Shown here: positions 33,782 to 46,020 of the stretch, in pieces
Position numbering within the stretch: the stretch's first letter is position 1
How the letters are laid out: every line of letters begins with the position of its first letter
DNA from: Coriaria nepalensis
Lineage: Eukaryota; Streptophyta; Magnoliopsida; Cucurbitales; Coriariaceae
Reading direction: 5' to 3'
Length of the DNA stretch: 64,000 nt
Assembly (NCBI GenBank): GCA_027186245.1
Contig: CP114482.1
Span: 935,001-999,000, forward strand
The notes under the pieces: model-generated
What the model saw: the letters and a program-made list of their open reading frames with translations, nothing else
What the model was told of the DNA's origin: nothing
Databases searched by the model: none
Program-made: the position numbers and the translations under genes

Positions 33782-34881
33782 TTAGTATGTTTAATGTTGG
33801 ACGTGCATACCACTTTTTATAAGATGAAAAACAAGATATTCGATATTATAACGTTAGCTTAAACGAGAGTTATTGTTCCAGATCGAGTCCCCGTGTATAT
33901 TATTTATGAGACGATACTCTCGGTTTATTATTGAAAGCGAGTCGAGAAAATTCTCATATTATTAAAAATAATTATAATAATTATAATAAGATGTAAATGA
34001 AGTAGTAGGCAGGAAAAATGTTAGTGAGATTTAGGAAAGGAATGTTGGTCTGCTTAATGCTTCTCATTGAAGTTCATGGCATCCACTACTACTATACAAT
34101 ATATGTTTTTTAATTAATTAATTAACATATAAATTATGTTATTGTTACTATATTGCTAATTAATTTAAGCAATTAACGCCTAATCTATCTAGATTATATA
34201 GGGATTATAATGATCTATCTTGTTAATCTGATTCTGGGGATTATAATACAAAAAAGTAGTGTATGCACACATAGATATCTGCAAACACCCCCTCATTTTC
34301 CATGTACCTTTAAACATGATCCTTTTTTATAAAAAAAAAAATAGAGCTTCGTTCGAGTTTCGAGCCGAACTCGATTCAATTCGTGTTACGAGATAGTAAG
34401 TATACCTTCTATATGATCAAGTGCATATTTTATTTTAGAGGCCAAATATAGCCTTGGGACAAGCCTGCGTTCTAGTTCATCTTAGGTGAACAATGTCAAT
34501 GTGATGTTCATTCATAATGTTGAGAATTAAGTGTAGGTGAACAATGTGTCTTGGTCAACGTGGCCCAAATGTAGATCTAGGCTGGTCAGCGCTTGATTGC
34601 TGGTGGGGTGTTGACCAAACAGACATGGTCGGAGTGAAGTTGTAGATAGGATAGAATCTTTCTCCATGTCTACCTTTGATATAAGATTATGTTCTGTCTG
34701 CAACAAACCAATGATAATAGATTGATTATATGGTGCAAAATGTCTTCTCATTAATTCAAGTACATTGTTTAAGGTAGCAAATGCTAATATGAATCTCAGC
34801 TGGTCAACTTCTTAGGAGATTTTACCTATTAATAATGTACTTACAAATGAATCCGACTCCGGAAAAAATTTGATCCATTAT
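33132..34881. other. Intergenic region with an (AAT)n microsatellite
   Basis: Upstream region of the glutaredoxin-domain gene and 3' flank of the BPA1-like gene. It includes a GA run (33371-33389), (AT)n at 33537-33556 and (AAT)n at 33734-33780. No gene recognised. Confidence 0.55.
33734..33780. repeat. (AAT)n microsatellite
   Basis: About fifteen AAT/ATA units with one ACT interruption near 33768, in AT-rich intergenic DNA. Confidence 0.95.
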
Positions 34882-36030
34882 TTACTTTCCATGGCTGCCC
34901 AAATTAGCTTCTGCCTGAGATGCCCGGGTCAACAAATCCGAGATCCAAAGAGCTCCCTTCGCAAAGTGGCTACTATTCACCACACCACTTCTGGCCGCCA
35001 CGGCTGCTTTACCGGTGACTGTCACCGCTACTACAGCTGCAGTTCCGGTGATGGTTGCGGCCGATTTAGTAATTTCCAAGACATGAAACTTCTCATCGAC
35101 ATATTTGACCATTTCCCTTCCACGATTGATTGTATCGGCCAAACCAAATCTATTAGTAAGGTCGGAAACTTTGGCCGAGGCAGAAGCCGAGACTTGATTG
35201 GACTCATCGAATTCTTTAGCCTTGGTTAGAGCATCTTTGGCTAGAACATAGCCCTTGGCTAGCATTGTCTTGACTACTTCTTGAGCTATATTTATTGCTT
35301 CTCCAGGTGTAGAAACAAAAGGCCTTGTTTGAGTGATCACCTTGTCATATGAAGTTAATTCAAGAAGGATAAATTAAATTATTACCAAATTAATGGCATT
35401 ACTGTTGAGCTTCTTATATCTTCTTGGGGAGTCCATGAAGAAGTGTTCCAGATATCGGGTTCATCCATATGCAGGCCCCACTGTGTTATGCATACTCGTT
35501 GGTCCATAATTCTAGCTCCCTACAGCATCAAAAATGGTAAGATCAAAGTGTTGAACCAACTTCTCGAGAAATTCACAATGGTGTGAAAGCATGTTCTTAC
35601 ACTGAGTAAAACTGCAGTTTTTAGTGCAAAAGCATCTCGGAATGTCACATATGCCGTGGATGCGTATCCACTGGACCTATTTTGACCCCAAGAAAAACAA
35701 ATAAGTAGTAGTCCTGTTGGTGCTTGATCACTAGTTCAAATTCAAATGTTCAATTTAGAGACATATGAGATGAAGTTTTCAAAGAAGATTATCTTTTAGA
35801 GGCATTAAGATCATTACTATTAGGGAGCTAGCTAGCCACTTAGTGAATTGACAAGTATAAACCCTTAAACCTCAAAAATTGAATTATAGGGATCAAAGGA
35901 AAGGGATTTTCTACCGGATGATTTCGAGATGTTCGAGTGCACCACAGTGAGCGAAAAACTCATAGACATCCTTTTCAGTTACTTTAGGCGAAAAGCTAGT
36001 AACTTCGGTTGTATAACCACCCGGGTACAT
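34882..36030 (-). CDS. BPA1-like RRM protein (binding partner of ACD11)
   Basis: Four minus-strand exons (36030-35915, 35676-35601, 35519-35403, 35340-34882) join in frame to 255 residues. The N-terminal RRM reads MYPGGYTTEVTSFSPKVTEK, then DVYEFFAHCGALEHLEIIR, GYASTAYVTFRDAFALKTAV and GARIMDQRVCITQWG. It is followed by a helical C-terminal half (EAINIAQEVVKTMLAKGYVL, AKVSDLTNRFGLADTINRGR) with an Ala/Val-rich segment. This matches the plant BPA1 family, whose founding member binds the sphingolipid-transfer protein ACD11 and restrains cell death. The RNP motifs are degenerate, as is usual for this family, so RNA binding is uncertain. The donor after RSST (GTAATG, at 35402) was chosen because it keeps the frame into VITQTRP. 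A more distal GT would introduce a stop. An upstream in-frame ATG at 36111 exists, but MYPGGY is the family start. Confidence 0.88.
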
Positions 36031-36383
36031 TGATATAAACTTCGATAACAGAAGAACCTCAGATCGATCTAGCAATAGGAAAAACAAGTTGCAGCAAGTT
36101 TTTTGAAACAAAAAAGGTTCAAATTTTCATCTACTAAGATTTTTTTTCTCCCCAGTTCAAATCAAACCCTTGCTTGATTGCTTGATCAATACGGTAATCA
36201 TATAAATTTCAAAATTTAAACTTCCCTAAGCAATTTTGATATAAATTATAGATTCACTAAAACAGCAACTGGGTCTCAAGATTAGTGCATGAACAATATG
36301 ATCAAAATATGATGTTTGGGTCTGAAAATGGTGTTTTTCTATGGACATACCTGTTAATTACAAATTTAATTACAAAGTAATGG
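36031..36383. other. Intergenic gap
   Basis: Upstream region of the BPA1-like gene on the left and 5' flank of the USP39-like relic on the right. No gene seen. Confidence 0.45.
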
Positions 36384-37515
36384 GTATGGAGTCGAAAAAA
36401 ATGAGCATAGATTTATTGAAGTAGAAGAGGATGGTGATGATGATGATGGGTCAGTTGAACATGATGATGCTCTAGGGAAGAAAAGCAGGGAGATAGAGGT
36501 TCGCAAGGATTGTCCTTATCTTGACACTGTTAATCACCAGGTATTTAGCTCGATTCTGTACTTGCGGGTATATAGTTATGTATAAATTATGTGTAATCTA
36601 TTCTGAGTGTTGGTACTTATTTTAATTGCGTCTTAATGTTCTAGACGATTTCTTTTTAGTTAGTTTCTAATGTTTCTTGTCACTTTTTGCAGGTTTTGGA
36701 TTTAGATTTTGAGAAGCTTTGTTCTGTCTCTCTGTTGAATTTGAACGTCTATGCCTGCCTGGTATGTGGCAAGTATTGTCAAGGGCAGGGGAGGAAATCC
36801 CCTGCTTATACTCACAGTCTTGAAGCAGGTCACCATGTCTATATCAATCTTCTGACTGAGAAAGTTAATTGCCTCCCTGATGGATATGAGATGAATGATC
36901 CTTCCTTAGATGATATTCGGCATGTTCTAAACCCAATGTTTGCTTAATGACACTACTTCCTTACTTTCACCTTCACTTATCCACCTTCTAAATCTCATTT
37001 GTGTATGTGATTGTTTTTGTTTTTGTTTTTGTGAGAATGAATGTGATCGGATAGGTTGTATATGTGCTGATTGTTTGCTTGATATATAGTTTGGGAAATG
37101 ACACCTGACCCAATCACCAATTTCATTCCTGGTTTGGATGGTTTTTGATGCAGCATAGGATTAAAATCTCTTTGAATTAGGTTTGATTGTGTTGATATCG
37201 ATAGAAGTGTTTTTATCCCTGATCATGATCATATATGTAGTTAATGAATATTATATTCTGATTTTTATTGACTGCTAGGTTAGTCCACACGAGTTTCTGC
37301 AAGCAGTTATGAAGGCTAGTAAAAAACGATTTCGAATAGGTGCACAATCTGATCCTGTTGAATTTATGGTGTGGCTTCTTAATGCACTGCACACAGATCT
37401 TCGAACTTCTAAGAAAAGTAAATCCATCATCTACGAGTGTTTTCTGGTTGACTCCAGTTGTCTTTATTTATCTTAACTGTCATGGCCTATGCAGTTGCTA
37501 GTTCTATTATTGACT

Positions 37516-37592
37516 AAAGTACTCTCTTTTATCTGTTAATCCTGATAGGGGTAACTAAAGTACTCTCTTTTATCATGTTAATCCTGATAGGG
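37516..37592 (+). repeat. Tandem duplication at an exon acceptor in the USP39-like relic
   Basis: A roughly 38-bp unit (ACTAAAGTACTCTCTTTTAT then GTTAATCCTGATAGGGG) occurs twice in direct tandem, at about 37516-37554 and 37555-37592. It immediately precedes the exon starting with the GELEIVNEIH codons, thereby duplicating the 3' splice site. Confidence 0.9.
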
Positions 37593-38039
37593 GGAATTGG
37601 AAATTGTGAATGAGATTCACTGTAAAGCAATCCATGAGAAGAAAGAAAATGTTGATGTGATAGAAGGTGGAACTGAACATAGCAAAGTTGTAGTGGAAAC
37701 TTCTAGAATGCCTTTTTCTAACGCTTGGACTGGATTTGCTGCCATCTCCTCTTTTCAAAGACGTTATGGAGAAAAACATAATACACCAGGTATGTTCTGT
37801 TCTGCATCTTACTGTTGGTGTTATTGGTTCTTATCACTGTTTGTTTTTTCAATTGCTGGACGTCGCACTCTTCAACATCCTAAAGAAATTTGAAGGCGAA
37901 ACTGTCACTGAGGCAGTCGATCCTCGTTTAGCCAGGATGCAGTACAAGTCACTAGATTGCCTAAATATTTGATCCTCCATATCCGCCTATTCACAAAAAC
38001 TAACTTTTTTGTGGAGAAGAACCCCACATTAGGTAAGAT

Positions 38040-41000
38040 GTTTTTAATTTATTTTATATATGCCTTAACTCTGCCCGTTGCAATGGCCCGTCACAAGCTC
38101 GGATAAAGGAAGAGTGATGGTGCTATATCGGTGACAACTTAATACTATTAAAACATGTCACTGTTGGTGTTAGGTCTTTGACAGCCAACCAACTAAAATG
38201 CCACTATCCTTTACATTGATTTAAGTTCAAAATGATTAATACGAAATGTTATGGCGTCCCCTGCTATAAGCGACGCGCTCCACTTACGCTCAGGTATAGT
38301 GCAAAAGAATTAGATTAGCCTCTTGGAATATAAGAACATTGACGGGCAAATTAATAGAGTTAGTGGATGTCATGTATAGAAGGAATGTAAACATAATCCG
38401 TCTTAAAGAGACAGAGTGGAAGGTGAGCAATGCTAAGGAATTAGGAAAAGGATTCAAATTTTTATATTTATGAACGGATAAAACTAGGAATGTGGTGGGA
38501 ATAGTAGTAGATAAAACCTATAAGAATACAGTAGTTATTGTTATGAGGTTTGAGGATAGGATTATGAGTATTATTTTAGTTTTAAAACTAGAGATAGTGT
38601 AAATTATTAATGTGTATATACCCTAAGTGGGATTAGATGATGTGATTAAGAATGAATTTTCGGAACTCCTTGGGAGAGGTAGTTAATAAAATTTCATCTT
38701 CGGAAAAGATCTTCTTTGGTGGAGATTTAAATGACCGTGTAGGTGAGGATAGAGTCAAATATGAGAAGGTTCATAGAGGTCAAGACTTTGAGATTTAAAA
38801 TAATATAATGGTTTATATTCTAGATTTTGCCTTAACTGATGATTTTGAGATAGTAAACACTTTCTATAAGAAGAGAAATAATCATTTAGTAACATTTGCG
38901 AATGAGCATAGTAAAAGTCAAATTAATTATTTTTTTATTAGGAGACAAGGCTTAGATAGTTGTAAAAATTGTAAGGTCATACCAGGAGAGTATTTAACGA
39001 CCTAACATAAGTTATTAATATTGAATTTTTGTCTTATGAGTTGAGATAGAGTAGATAAAGGTTAGATTCGGCCGAGAATTAAATAGTTAAATTATGAAGT
39101 TAGATATATGCCAAACTTTTATAAGTAATATTAGATAGACAATTAGTCCTATAAAGATGTAAGAACGTAAGACGTAAGGATAAGCTTAATACTTCTAAAT
39201 TTTTTGAACATACAACTAACCATATAAGGAATAGGGCGAGGGAAGTAGTTGGAGAGGCTAATGGAAGGAGAGAACATGACAAGTAGACATAGTAATGGAA
39301 TTAACAAAAAGAGACCAAAGGTCATATAAGAGACTAACAAAAAGAAAAGAGACCAAAGTCATTAAAGAAAAGAAAATACGGTTCAAGAATTAACAAAAAG
39401 AGACCAAATGTCATATAAGTTGTATAAACAAACTAAGAGACTAAGTAGTAAAACATTAGGGGATGCTAAGAAGAGAGCGTATGATGATTTGTATAATAGG
39501 TTAGGTACAAAAGAATGAGAGAAAGATATCTTCAGATAGCGAATGCCAGAAATCTGAAAACTAAGACTTGAGTTATGTTAAGTGTGTCAAATATAAAGAT
39601 GGTAGAGTTCTAATATAAGATAAAGTTATTTTAGGTAAATAAAATGATTATTTCGAGAACCTACTTATGGAGACCTGAGATGCAGAAATGGAGACATTTA
39701 GCATTCTATCATAGAGGTAGTATTAAGGAAATAAAGATGTACTGAAAAGGATGAAAGTTGGAAAGGCAGTTGGATCAAATGATATACCAATTAAGGTGTG
39801 AAAGTATATGAGAGAAGTTGGGATCTAATGGTTGACTAGGCTCTTTAATAGGAATTTTGATATTATGAAAATACCAAAATTATAGATACATAATATTGTG
39901 ATATCAATTTAGAAAAATAAAAGAGATATATATGATTACTCAAACTATAGAGATATAATAAGCTTATGAGTTATACAATGAAACTCTTGGAGCAAATTAT
40001 AGAGCGGAAACTTAAAAGTATTACCATTATATCAAATAATCAATTTGGTTTTATGCTAGATAGGTCTATGAGGGAAGCAATCTTCTTAATTAGAAAAATG
40101 AAAGAAAGGCACAGAGAATAACAAAAAAAGCCTGCATATGGTATTTATCGACTTAGAGAAAGTCTATGATAGAATGCTTAGTGAATTAATTTGGTAAGTA
40201 CTTAGAATGAAGAATGTGCATCAATGTTATATCGAGATCATTAAGGATATATATGAAGATGTTGTAACTAGTGCTAGATTAGTATGTGAGATATCTAATG
40301 AATTCTTTGTTGTAGTAAGACTTCAACAAGAATTGGCTTTAAGTTCATACCTCTTTACTTTAATTATGGATGAGTTGATGAAACATATTCAGAATAAGGT
40401 ACCTTAGTATATGTTGTTTGCAGATGATATCGTCCTAATATATGAAACTAAAGAATAGTAAATTGAAAATTAGATAGGTGAAGCTATAGAGAGTAAGGAT
40501 TTCAAAATCATCAGCTAAAAAATTGAACATATAGCTTGTAATTTTGGTCCTAAATCTAGAATAAGAAGTAACCTAATTGAGATTGACGGTAAGGATGTCC
40601 CAAATGTGACTTTTTTAATATTTAAGATCTATTATCCAAAAGACTAAAGACATTAGAAATGATATAGATCATAGGATTAAAAAAGGTTGGATGAAATTGA
40701 TAATGATATCATGAATCTTATGCGGTAAAAAGATGTTTGCGAGATTGAAAAAAAAATATTACAAGACAATCATTCGACCAGCTATACTTTATAACTCAGA
40801 GTGTTGCGCCACTACAGAACAACATATGCATAATATCATGGTAGCAAAGATATGTATGTTAAGATTGATGTGTTATAAAACAAGCAAAGGATTATGAGTT
40901 ATCTAGATGCAACTCCTATATATGATAAGATTATGGAGAAATGTCTAACATAATTTGGTCATGTGTAGAGGAGACTAAATACGGCTCCAATTCGACAAAG

Positions 41001-41260
41001 TTTAAATTAACAAGTGAATTGTATAAACAGAATGATAAGTCGTTGATAATTTAGATGAAAATAGTTAAAAAAGATATTATAAATCTTGGATTAAGTGATA
41101 ATATATATAAAAGTCACATAAATTTAAGAATTAATATTCATATATCTAATCTCGAAAATCAAAAAAATGAGCATAGACGACGATGAAATATATATGCCTT
41201 ACTTAAACATGTACATAAGCCGGTATCAACATCTTTATTAAGGTTAACAAATTAACATAT
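38040..41260 (+). mobile_element. Dead RTE-type LINE (non-LTR retrotransposon)
   Basis: Plus-strand remnants of one ORF with many stops and frameshifts. The endonuclease part includes IRLASWNIRTLTGKLIELVD (about 38313), an LKETEWK motif, FFGGDLNDRVGEDRVKYEKV and DFALTDDFEIVNTFYKKRNN then KSQINYFFIRRQ. The reverse-transcriptase part includes LEKVYDRMLSELIW, SSYLFTLIMDELMKHIQNKV and the FADDIVLI catalytic motif (about 40419-40442). A C-terminal RPAILYNSECCA segment follows near 40778. The endonuclease wording is that of plant RTE-clade LINEs, often mis-annotated as craniofacial development protein 2-like. Ends are approximate. No intact frame, poly-A tail or target-site duplication was identified, so the insertion is old. 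It lies in an intron position of the USP39-like relic. Confidence 0.85.
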
Positions 41261-41672
41261 ATTTTTTTGTGTCAGTCAAGCTTCCCGTGAAGAACCTGGA
41301 ATGAAAGATTACATTCCTTTGCCCACACCAAAAAAGAAAAAGAAAAAGAAATTGCAGTCGAAGTATGATTTGATTGCGAACATAGTTCATGACTGTAAAC
41401 CTAACGAAGGTTTCTATAGGATATTTGTGAAGAGGAAGTCCGAAGAATTATGGTAATCAAACTCTTCTCATTTCTTTCTTCTTTTTAAGTCATAAACGTT
41501 TATTTGTATGTTATAAATTTTTGCTCGGATTGAAATCTGATGATGATGAGGATGATATTCGAATATTTACAGGTATGAAATGCAGGATTTGCATGTCTCG
41601 GAAACACAACCTCAAATGGTTGCACTGTCCGAAGCATATATGGGAGATATACGAGCAACACCAGTAACGTAT

Positions 41673-43279
41673 ATATTCTGTTTGGTTTAAACTTTGAAGT
41701 GCTAAGGTTAAGTTTTGTAGTATACTTCTAGTAATGTATACTAACCAACAGTTGAATTAAGTTTTTGCACTGCTAGAAGATTTTTTTTTTTTTTTTCTTT
41801 TTCTTGCTCATACCACAATTTTTATTTTTTATTTTTCCTTATATTTTATTACACATGTGGGTAGAAAATTTCCAAAATTGATGGGTCTTTTTCAGTGACC
41901 GACCCTGTCATAACATTGACGTTGAATTTGATGAAGATCCAAGATTGTGCATGCAAACAGAGTCTTGTCCCTGTCTTGTAGTAATTGCTCCAAAAATCTC
42001 TTCTCCTCCATTTTCCAAATTTAATTTTGGCAACTAGCGTCTTCACATATTATTCATGCATACGCAACTCTCTACTCGAAATATCCCACACCACCTCTAA
42101 TTTGAAATAGATATTACATGGATTCTAGTCCACAAAGTACTAAATAGTTAAATAATTTCTTTTTTTAAAAAAATTTATTGGAAATGATAAAATTTTTAAT
42201 TTATAAATAAATTAAAAATCCTCTTTTTAAGTGATGAGAAACGAATTCTAACACTCATCCTTACTTGTGAGTTGGTCACTCCGAATGTACAATAAGTGAC
42301 ATAATAGAATATTAACATATTTGTTTATCGAAAACTCATTAGCGTCCAAAAACAACCTCTAATACCACCATATGACTGCTAAAAACGAAAAACTAAAAAC
42401 AAGGAAGAAAACTAGTTATGAAAGCAATGAAAATTAACCAAACAATATTATAGGAAAAAGAAAAGGAAAGGAATTAATATCCCCGACAATCCAACTTGGA
42501 AAATAATTTCAAATCCCAAAGCTTCTCGCTCCTTCTCCATGTATGCAACTGTCAAGAATTGATCGTGATTACAAATCATACGAAGGAAGACGATAACAGG
42601 GAGAATCAGAGTAAGAGTGTAGAGAGAGAAAGTGTTATAGTAATGGAAAGTTAATTCTGTGATATTAACTTCATGCAAGATTACAAAGCTATTTAATACA
42701 TCTAGGATTAACGAAGTTGACCGATTAACTAACTCGCCATAACAGAAAATAATTAACTAAACCCAAAGCTGACTGTGAATGTTAATGACGTAATAATATG
42801 CTAGCTTAGCAGTAGCTAAGTGAACTAAACCACCACTAGCAACTCGCCATGCAACATGCACGTGTGTGCATGAATTAGAATTACTCTCGTCTTGCATCAT
42901 TATATTCCATGATTCGAAGCTAAGAACCGTGAACCGGCTTATTTCTACGGGCACGGTTCACAAGTTCTTCGATGGATCGGTTCATGCAACTTAACTATAC
43001 CCCTCAATTTGCTAGAACAAGTCCTCAATTTTATTTATAACTTAACTAGTTACATATATAACTATATGATCACTACCACACAAGGAGAACTTAAAAACTA
43101 TACCCCTCTTACACATGTTTGATCTTATACATTATATCGACCAAAACGTGGAGGGGACTTAAATCATAAAATGAGTTCTCCAACTTCCACACAAAAACAT
43201 GCATATTATCGCTAGATTACGATCGATAATCTTAAAATATTCTACTAAATCAATCATTAACCCGCGAAATAAGGAGTTC
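41673..43279. other. Gene-poor interval
   Basis: AT-rich, with a T17 tract at about 41782-41798. The reading frames have no recognisable features. The right end is the 3' flank of the PRE-type gene. Confidence 0.5.
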
Positions 43280-44423
43280 TTATTGCATAATCAAACTCCT
43301 AATTATTGAAGCCTCTGGGCTGTCAGCTTCAACAGTCGACAAGAGTTGGGACAGTCTCTCACTTAAGTCTTCCACTTCCCTGTGCAGGTTTCTTATGTAG
43401 TTGCATGTCTCTTGTAGCACCTTCGTCGCTGATACCTTCACAAATGAGATATTAAATTTATTAATTAAAGTCAAATATATTATTATTATTATCATTATTT
43501 TTAATTTAATCTTTTCCATATTTTAGCTAGAGCATGTTCTACCTTAGAGCACGTTAGCCATTAATACTATTGATTAAGCAAGCATGGATCAAATAAGAAC
43601 CTTCTTCAAAAGTTCACCTTTATCTTCAACATCTAATAAAATAGGTTTGGTTAATTTAATGTTTAATGTTAGCATCCTTGTTTGCTGTGGATTGTTTCGA
43701 GACTCCGTTTTTAACACGGGTTGTTAAAATCATTATCATTTTACGATAAAATAGTCCGGAATGATATCATATTCAACTTGAGAGGAGCTCAACCTGTTCC
43801 TTATATACTAAACATCTCTTAACGCATGAGACTTGACGATAGATTAAGCCTTAAACACGAGTGAGTGTTGACTTAGTTCCTTAATCTACGTACATATATA
43901 TATATATATATATATGTGATTATAGTAAACATATAAGCAGCCTATAATATGGAATTCTTATATTAACAATCTTATTGATGATAAATGAGAATTATCAAGT
44001 GTTTATATTCCTTGATGTCCGGGTCAAATCTAGAACCCCGCGAAAGCCTTATAATTACCTCACTTTAACTAAGAGTACTATAGGCTGCATGTGTGACATT
44101 ACATTATGGTAGCTAGCATGCTATTTTCCTTAAATGGTCATACATTATGTGTATGACAGTGTAATCTCATACTATGAATTCGAAAAATACTAAAAATTAT
44201 TTCAACTTGTTGAGACTTATATCTGTTTTTTATCAACTTTCACGAACTTTATAAGTCGTTCCTACTAAGTCAAAAGAAGATGTATATATATATACATATA
44301 TACCTTGTCGGAGGGAGAAGAGTTAATCTCGGGAACGAGTTGGCGCAACCGGGAAATCAGTTGGACGATTTGGTCGTCGGAGATGCGGGAACTGCTAGAC
44401 TGCCTGGACCTTCTGCTAGACAT
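43280..44423 (-). CDS. PRE-type atypical (non-DNA-binding) bHLH protein
   Basis: Two minus-strand exons (44423-44304, 43435-43280) join in frame to 91 residues, the normal size for the PACLOBUTRAZOL RESISTANCE (PRE/ILI/BNQ) family. The N-terminus [20 protein letters not shown] lacks the basic DNA-contact residues. Helix 1 ([16 protein letters not shown]), loop and helix 2 ([20 protein letters not shown]) are followed by [10 protein letters not shown] and the family-specific end [14 protein letters not shown] proteins sequester inhibitory HLH proteins such as IBH1 and so promote cell elongation downstream of gibberellin, brassinosteroid, auxin and PIF signals. The single intron (43436-44303) sits at the family's conserved position. 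Three CACGTG G-boxes lie 1.0-1.6 kb upstream. A GA-rich tract (44610-44730) lies in or near the 5' UTR. Confidence 0.95.
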
Positions 44424-45454
44424 GTTTGTGTTTAATTATGACCTCGTCGACCAAATTAAAAGTTTGTAGCTAATAGAGAACTCAAGAAGCTGGAAGAAGA
44501 GTATGTAGGAGATAGGAGTGCTGAAGATAAGTGAAAATGGAAGAAAGTGATAAGATGGTTATAAAGAGCCTAGCTAGGAAGAAGAGTTTGTGTTTTTATA
44601 ATTTAGAGGAAGAGAGAGAGAGACTAGAAAGGAGGGGGACAGAAAGACAGAGATAAAGAGAGAGATAGTGGCAAGAAGGGAAGAGAGAGAGAGAGAGAGA
44701 TCAATTGAGGTAGGTGAAAGAGAGGAGGAGAGTTGTTTATTATGTGTTCCTAAGTTGGGGATAGGGCTCAAGTGACCTTTCAGAAATGTGTTTGTATTTG
44801 AACAAACAAGGTGGGCCTTCATGTACATGTCTTAATAAAACCGCACCCATGTGATTAGAATAAGCTCTCAATCCTCTAGCCAAATTCATACGTAACTTAT
44901 AATAAAGCTACGTTTCAAGAAGATGTAAAATTTAGAGCTGATTAGACAGAAGTTAACGTCAAAATTAGTGACATTTTATTTATGAAGCGGCTATCCATAT
45001 TCGTATCCGTATCTGTATCCTATCCGAAAAGGAAATTTTCAAACGCTTTCCCAAACGCTGCCTAACATTCGTTTTCTCTGAGCTTTTCCTTCTCCATGTT
45101 TCTGGGCTTTTAGGTCAAACTCACCCTTTTGCCTCTTTCCATCATTAGGCTTTTCGTGCTATTCGTGCTTTCATCGAACTCTATCAACATGGCTATGTCA
45201 ATCTAGAATGAAAGCAACTCTCTTAATTTGAAGGCTTGAAAAGCAACTCCTTCTCCAATGACAATATTTTATACGCTTTTCAAGCTTGCATTATCCAACT
45301 CCATCACTTCACGAACGTTAATATGATGATGAAGAGATTTATTGTTACGTGTGATCATACGAATTCAAATTTGGTGCCTGCCTAAATACAGCACCGATCG
45401 TGCCTTTGGTTTCAGTTTTATCCATTTATTATAATCTAATAAATAAAATTATGA

Positions 45455-46020
45455 CACGTGGAAAATAATTTAAAATAAACCGTCTCGGCTTTTAAATTGA
45501 ATGTAAAATATCATAATTTTATCTATTAAATAAAAATTAGATATCATATATTATCGGTACTAAATTTAAATTCTAATCATATATTATACATTATATATCA
45601 TACATAATATGCTAAGGAATCTACATCCATCTCTGAATATGATTATTACGATTTTTTATTTTTTATTTTTATTTATTTTTATTTATTTTTATTTTTTTCC
45701 TTGCGACATAACTACGTGATAGTAGGCAGAAGGCGGCATCCTTGTGTATAAATTGTCGACTCTCACGTCACATGCTAAGGTCACATGCTAATCCCCTGGT
45801 GCACAAGACACGCACGTGACTTTTCTTTTTTTTCTATTAACAATAAAAATTAGAATATAATATATAAGATGAATATTAGGGGTTGAATTTTTATTTATTT
45901 ATTTATTTATTTAAGGCAAAAAAGAAATGTTAATTATTTATTAAAATGGGGATGACATTTAAAAGACAGAGATATGAGATTTATATACTTTATTATAGCA
46001 TTGTCACGTGTGACCATTAA
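45455..46020. promoter_or_regulatory. Three G-boxes (CACGTG) upstream of the PRE-type gene
   Basis: Perfect CACGTG hexamers occur at 45455-45460, 45813-45818 and 46015-46020, the last within the palindromic GTCACGTGTGAC context. They are 1.0-1.6 kb upstream of the PRE start codon. G-boxes are bound by PIFs and BZR1, known activators of PRE genes. Function at this distance is inferred. Confidence 0.4.

Larger units (their letters stand above)
36384..41672 (+). pseudogene. USP39/SAD1-like (tri-snRNP ubiquitin-hydrolase-like) pseudogene split by a LINE
   Basis: Intron-containing remnants of a U4/U6.U5 tri-snRNP-associated USP39/SAD1-type gene lie at 36384-36540 (VRKDCPYLDTVNHQ), 36693-36946 (zinc-finger UBP: VYACLVCGKYCQGQGRKSPA, then YTHSLEAGHHVYINLLTEKV), 37279-37430 (VSPHEFLQAVMKASKKRFRI, DPVEFMVWLLNALHTDLRTS), 37590-37790 (GELEIVNEIH, ETSRMPF), 37850-38033 (FNILKKFEGETVTE, RRLARMQYK-like), 41276-41454 (KYDLIANIVHDCKPNEGFYR) and 41574-41672 (YEMQDLHVSETQPQMVALSE). 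The family plays a scaffold role in splicing. Damage is extensive. The exons between HVLNP and VSPHEF are absent. A frameshift follows RMPF (near 37714), another breaks the LPKYLILHIR segment, and a one-base loss near 41311 puts a stop before KDYIPLP. An RTE-type LINE sits in one intron. The retained introns show it arose by DNA duplication, not retroposition. Confidence 0.85.

Noticed and set aside
36081..36111. Upstream in-frame start for the BPA1-like protein
   Set aside because: The added 27 residues are hydrophobic and unlike the family, which begins MYPGGYT. Treated as leader or intron.
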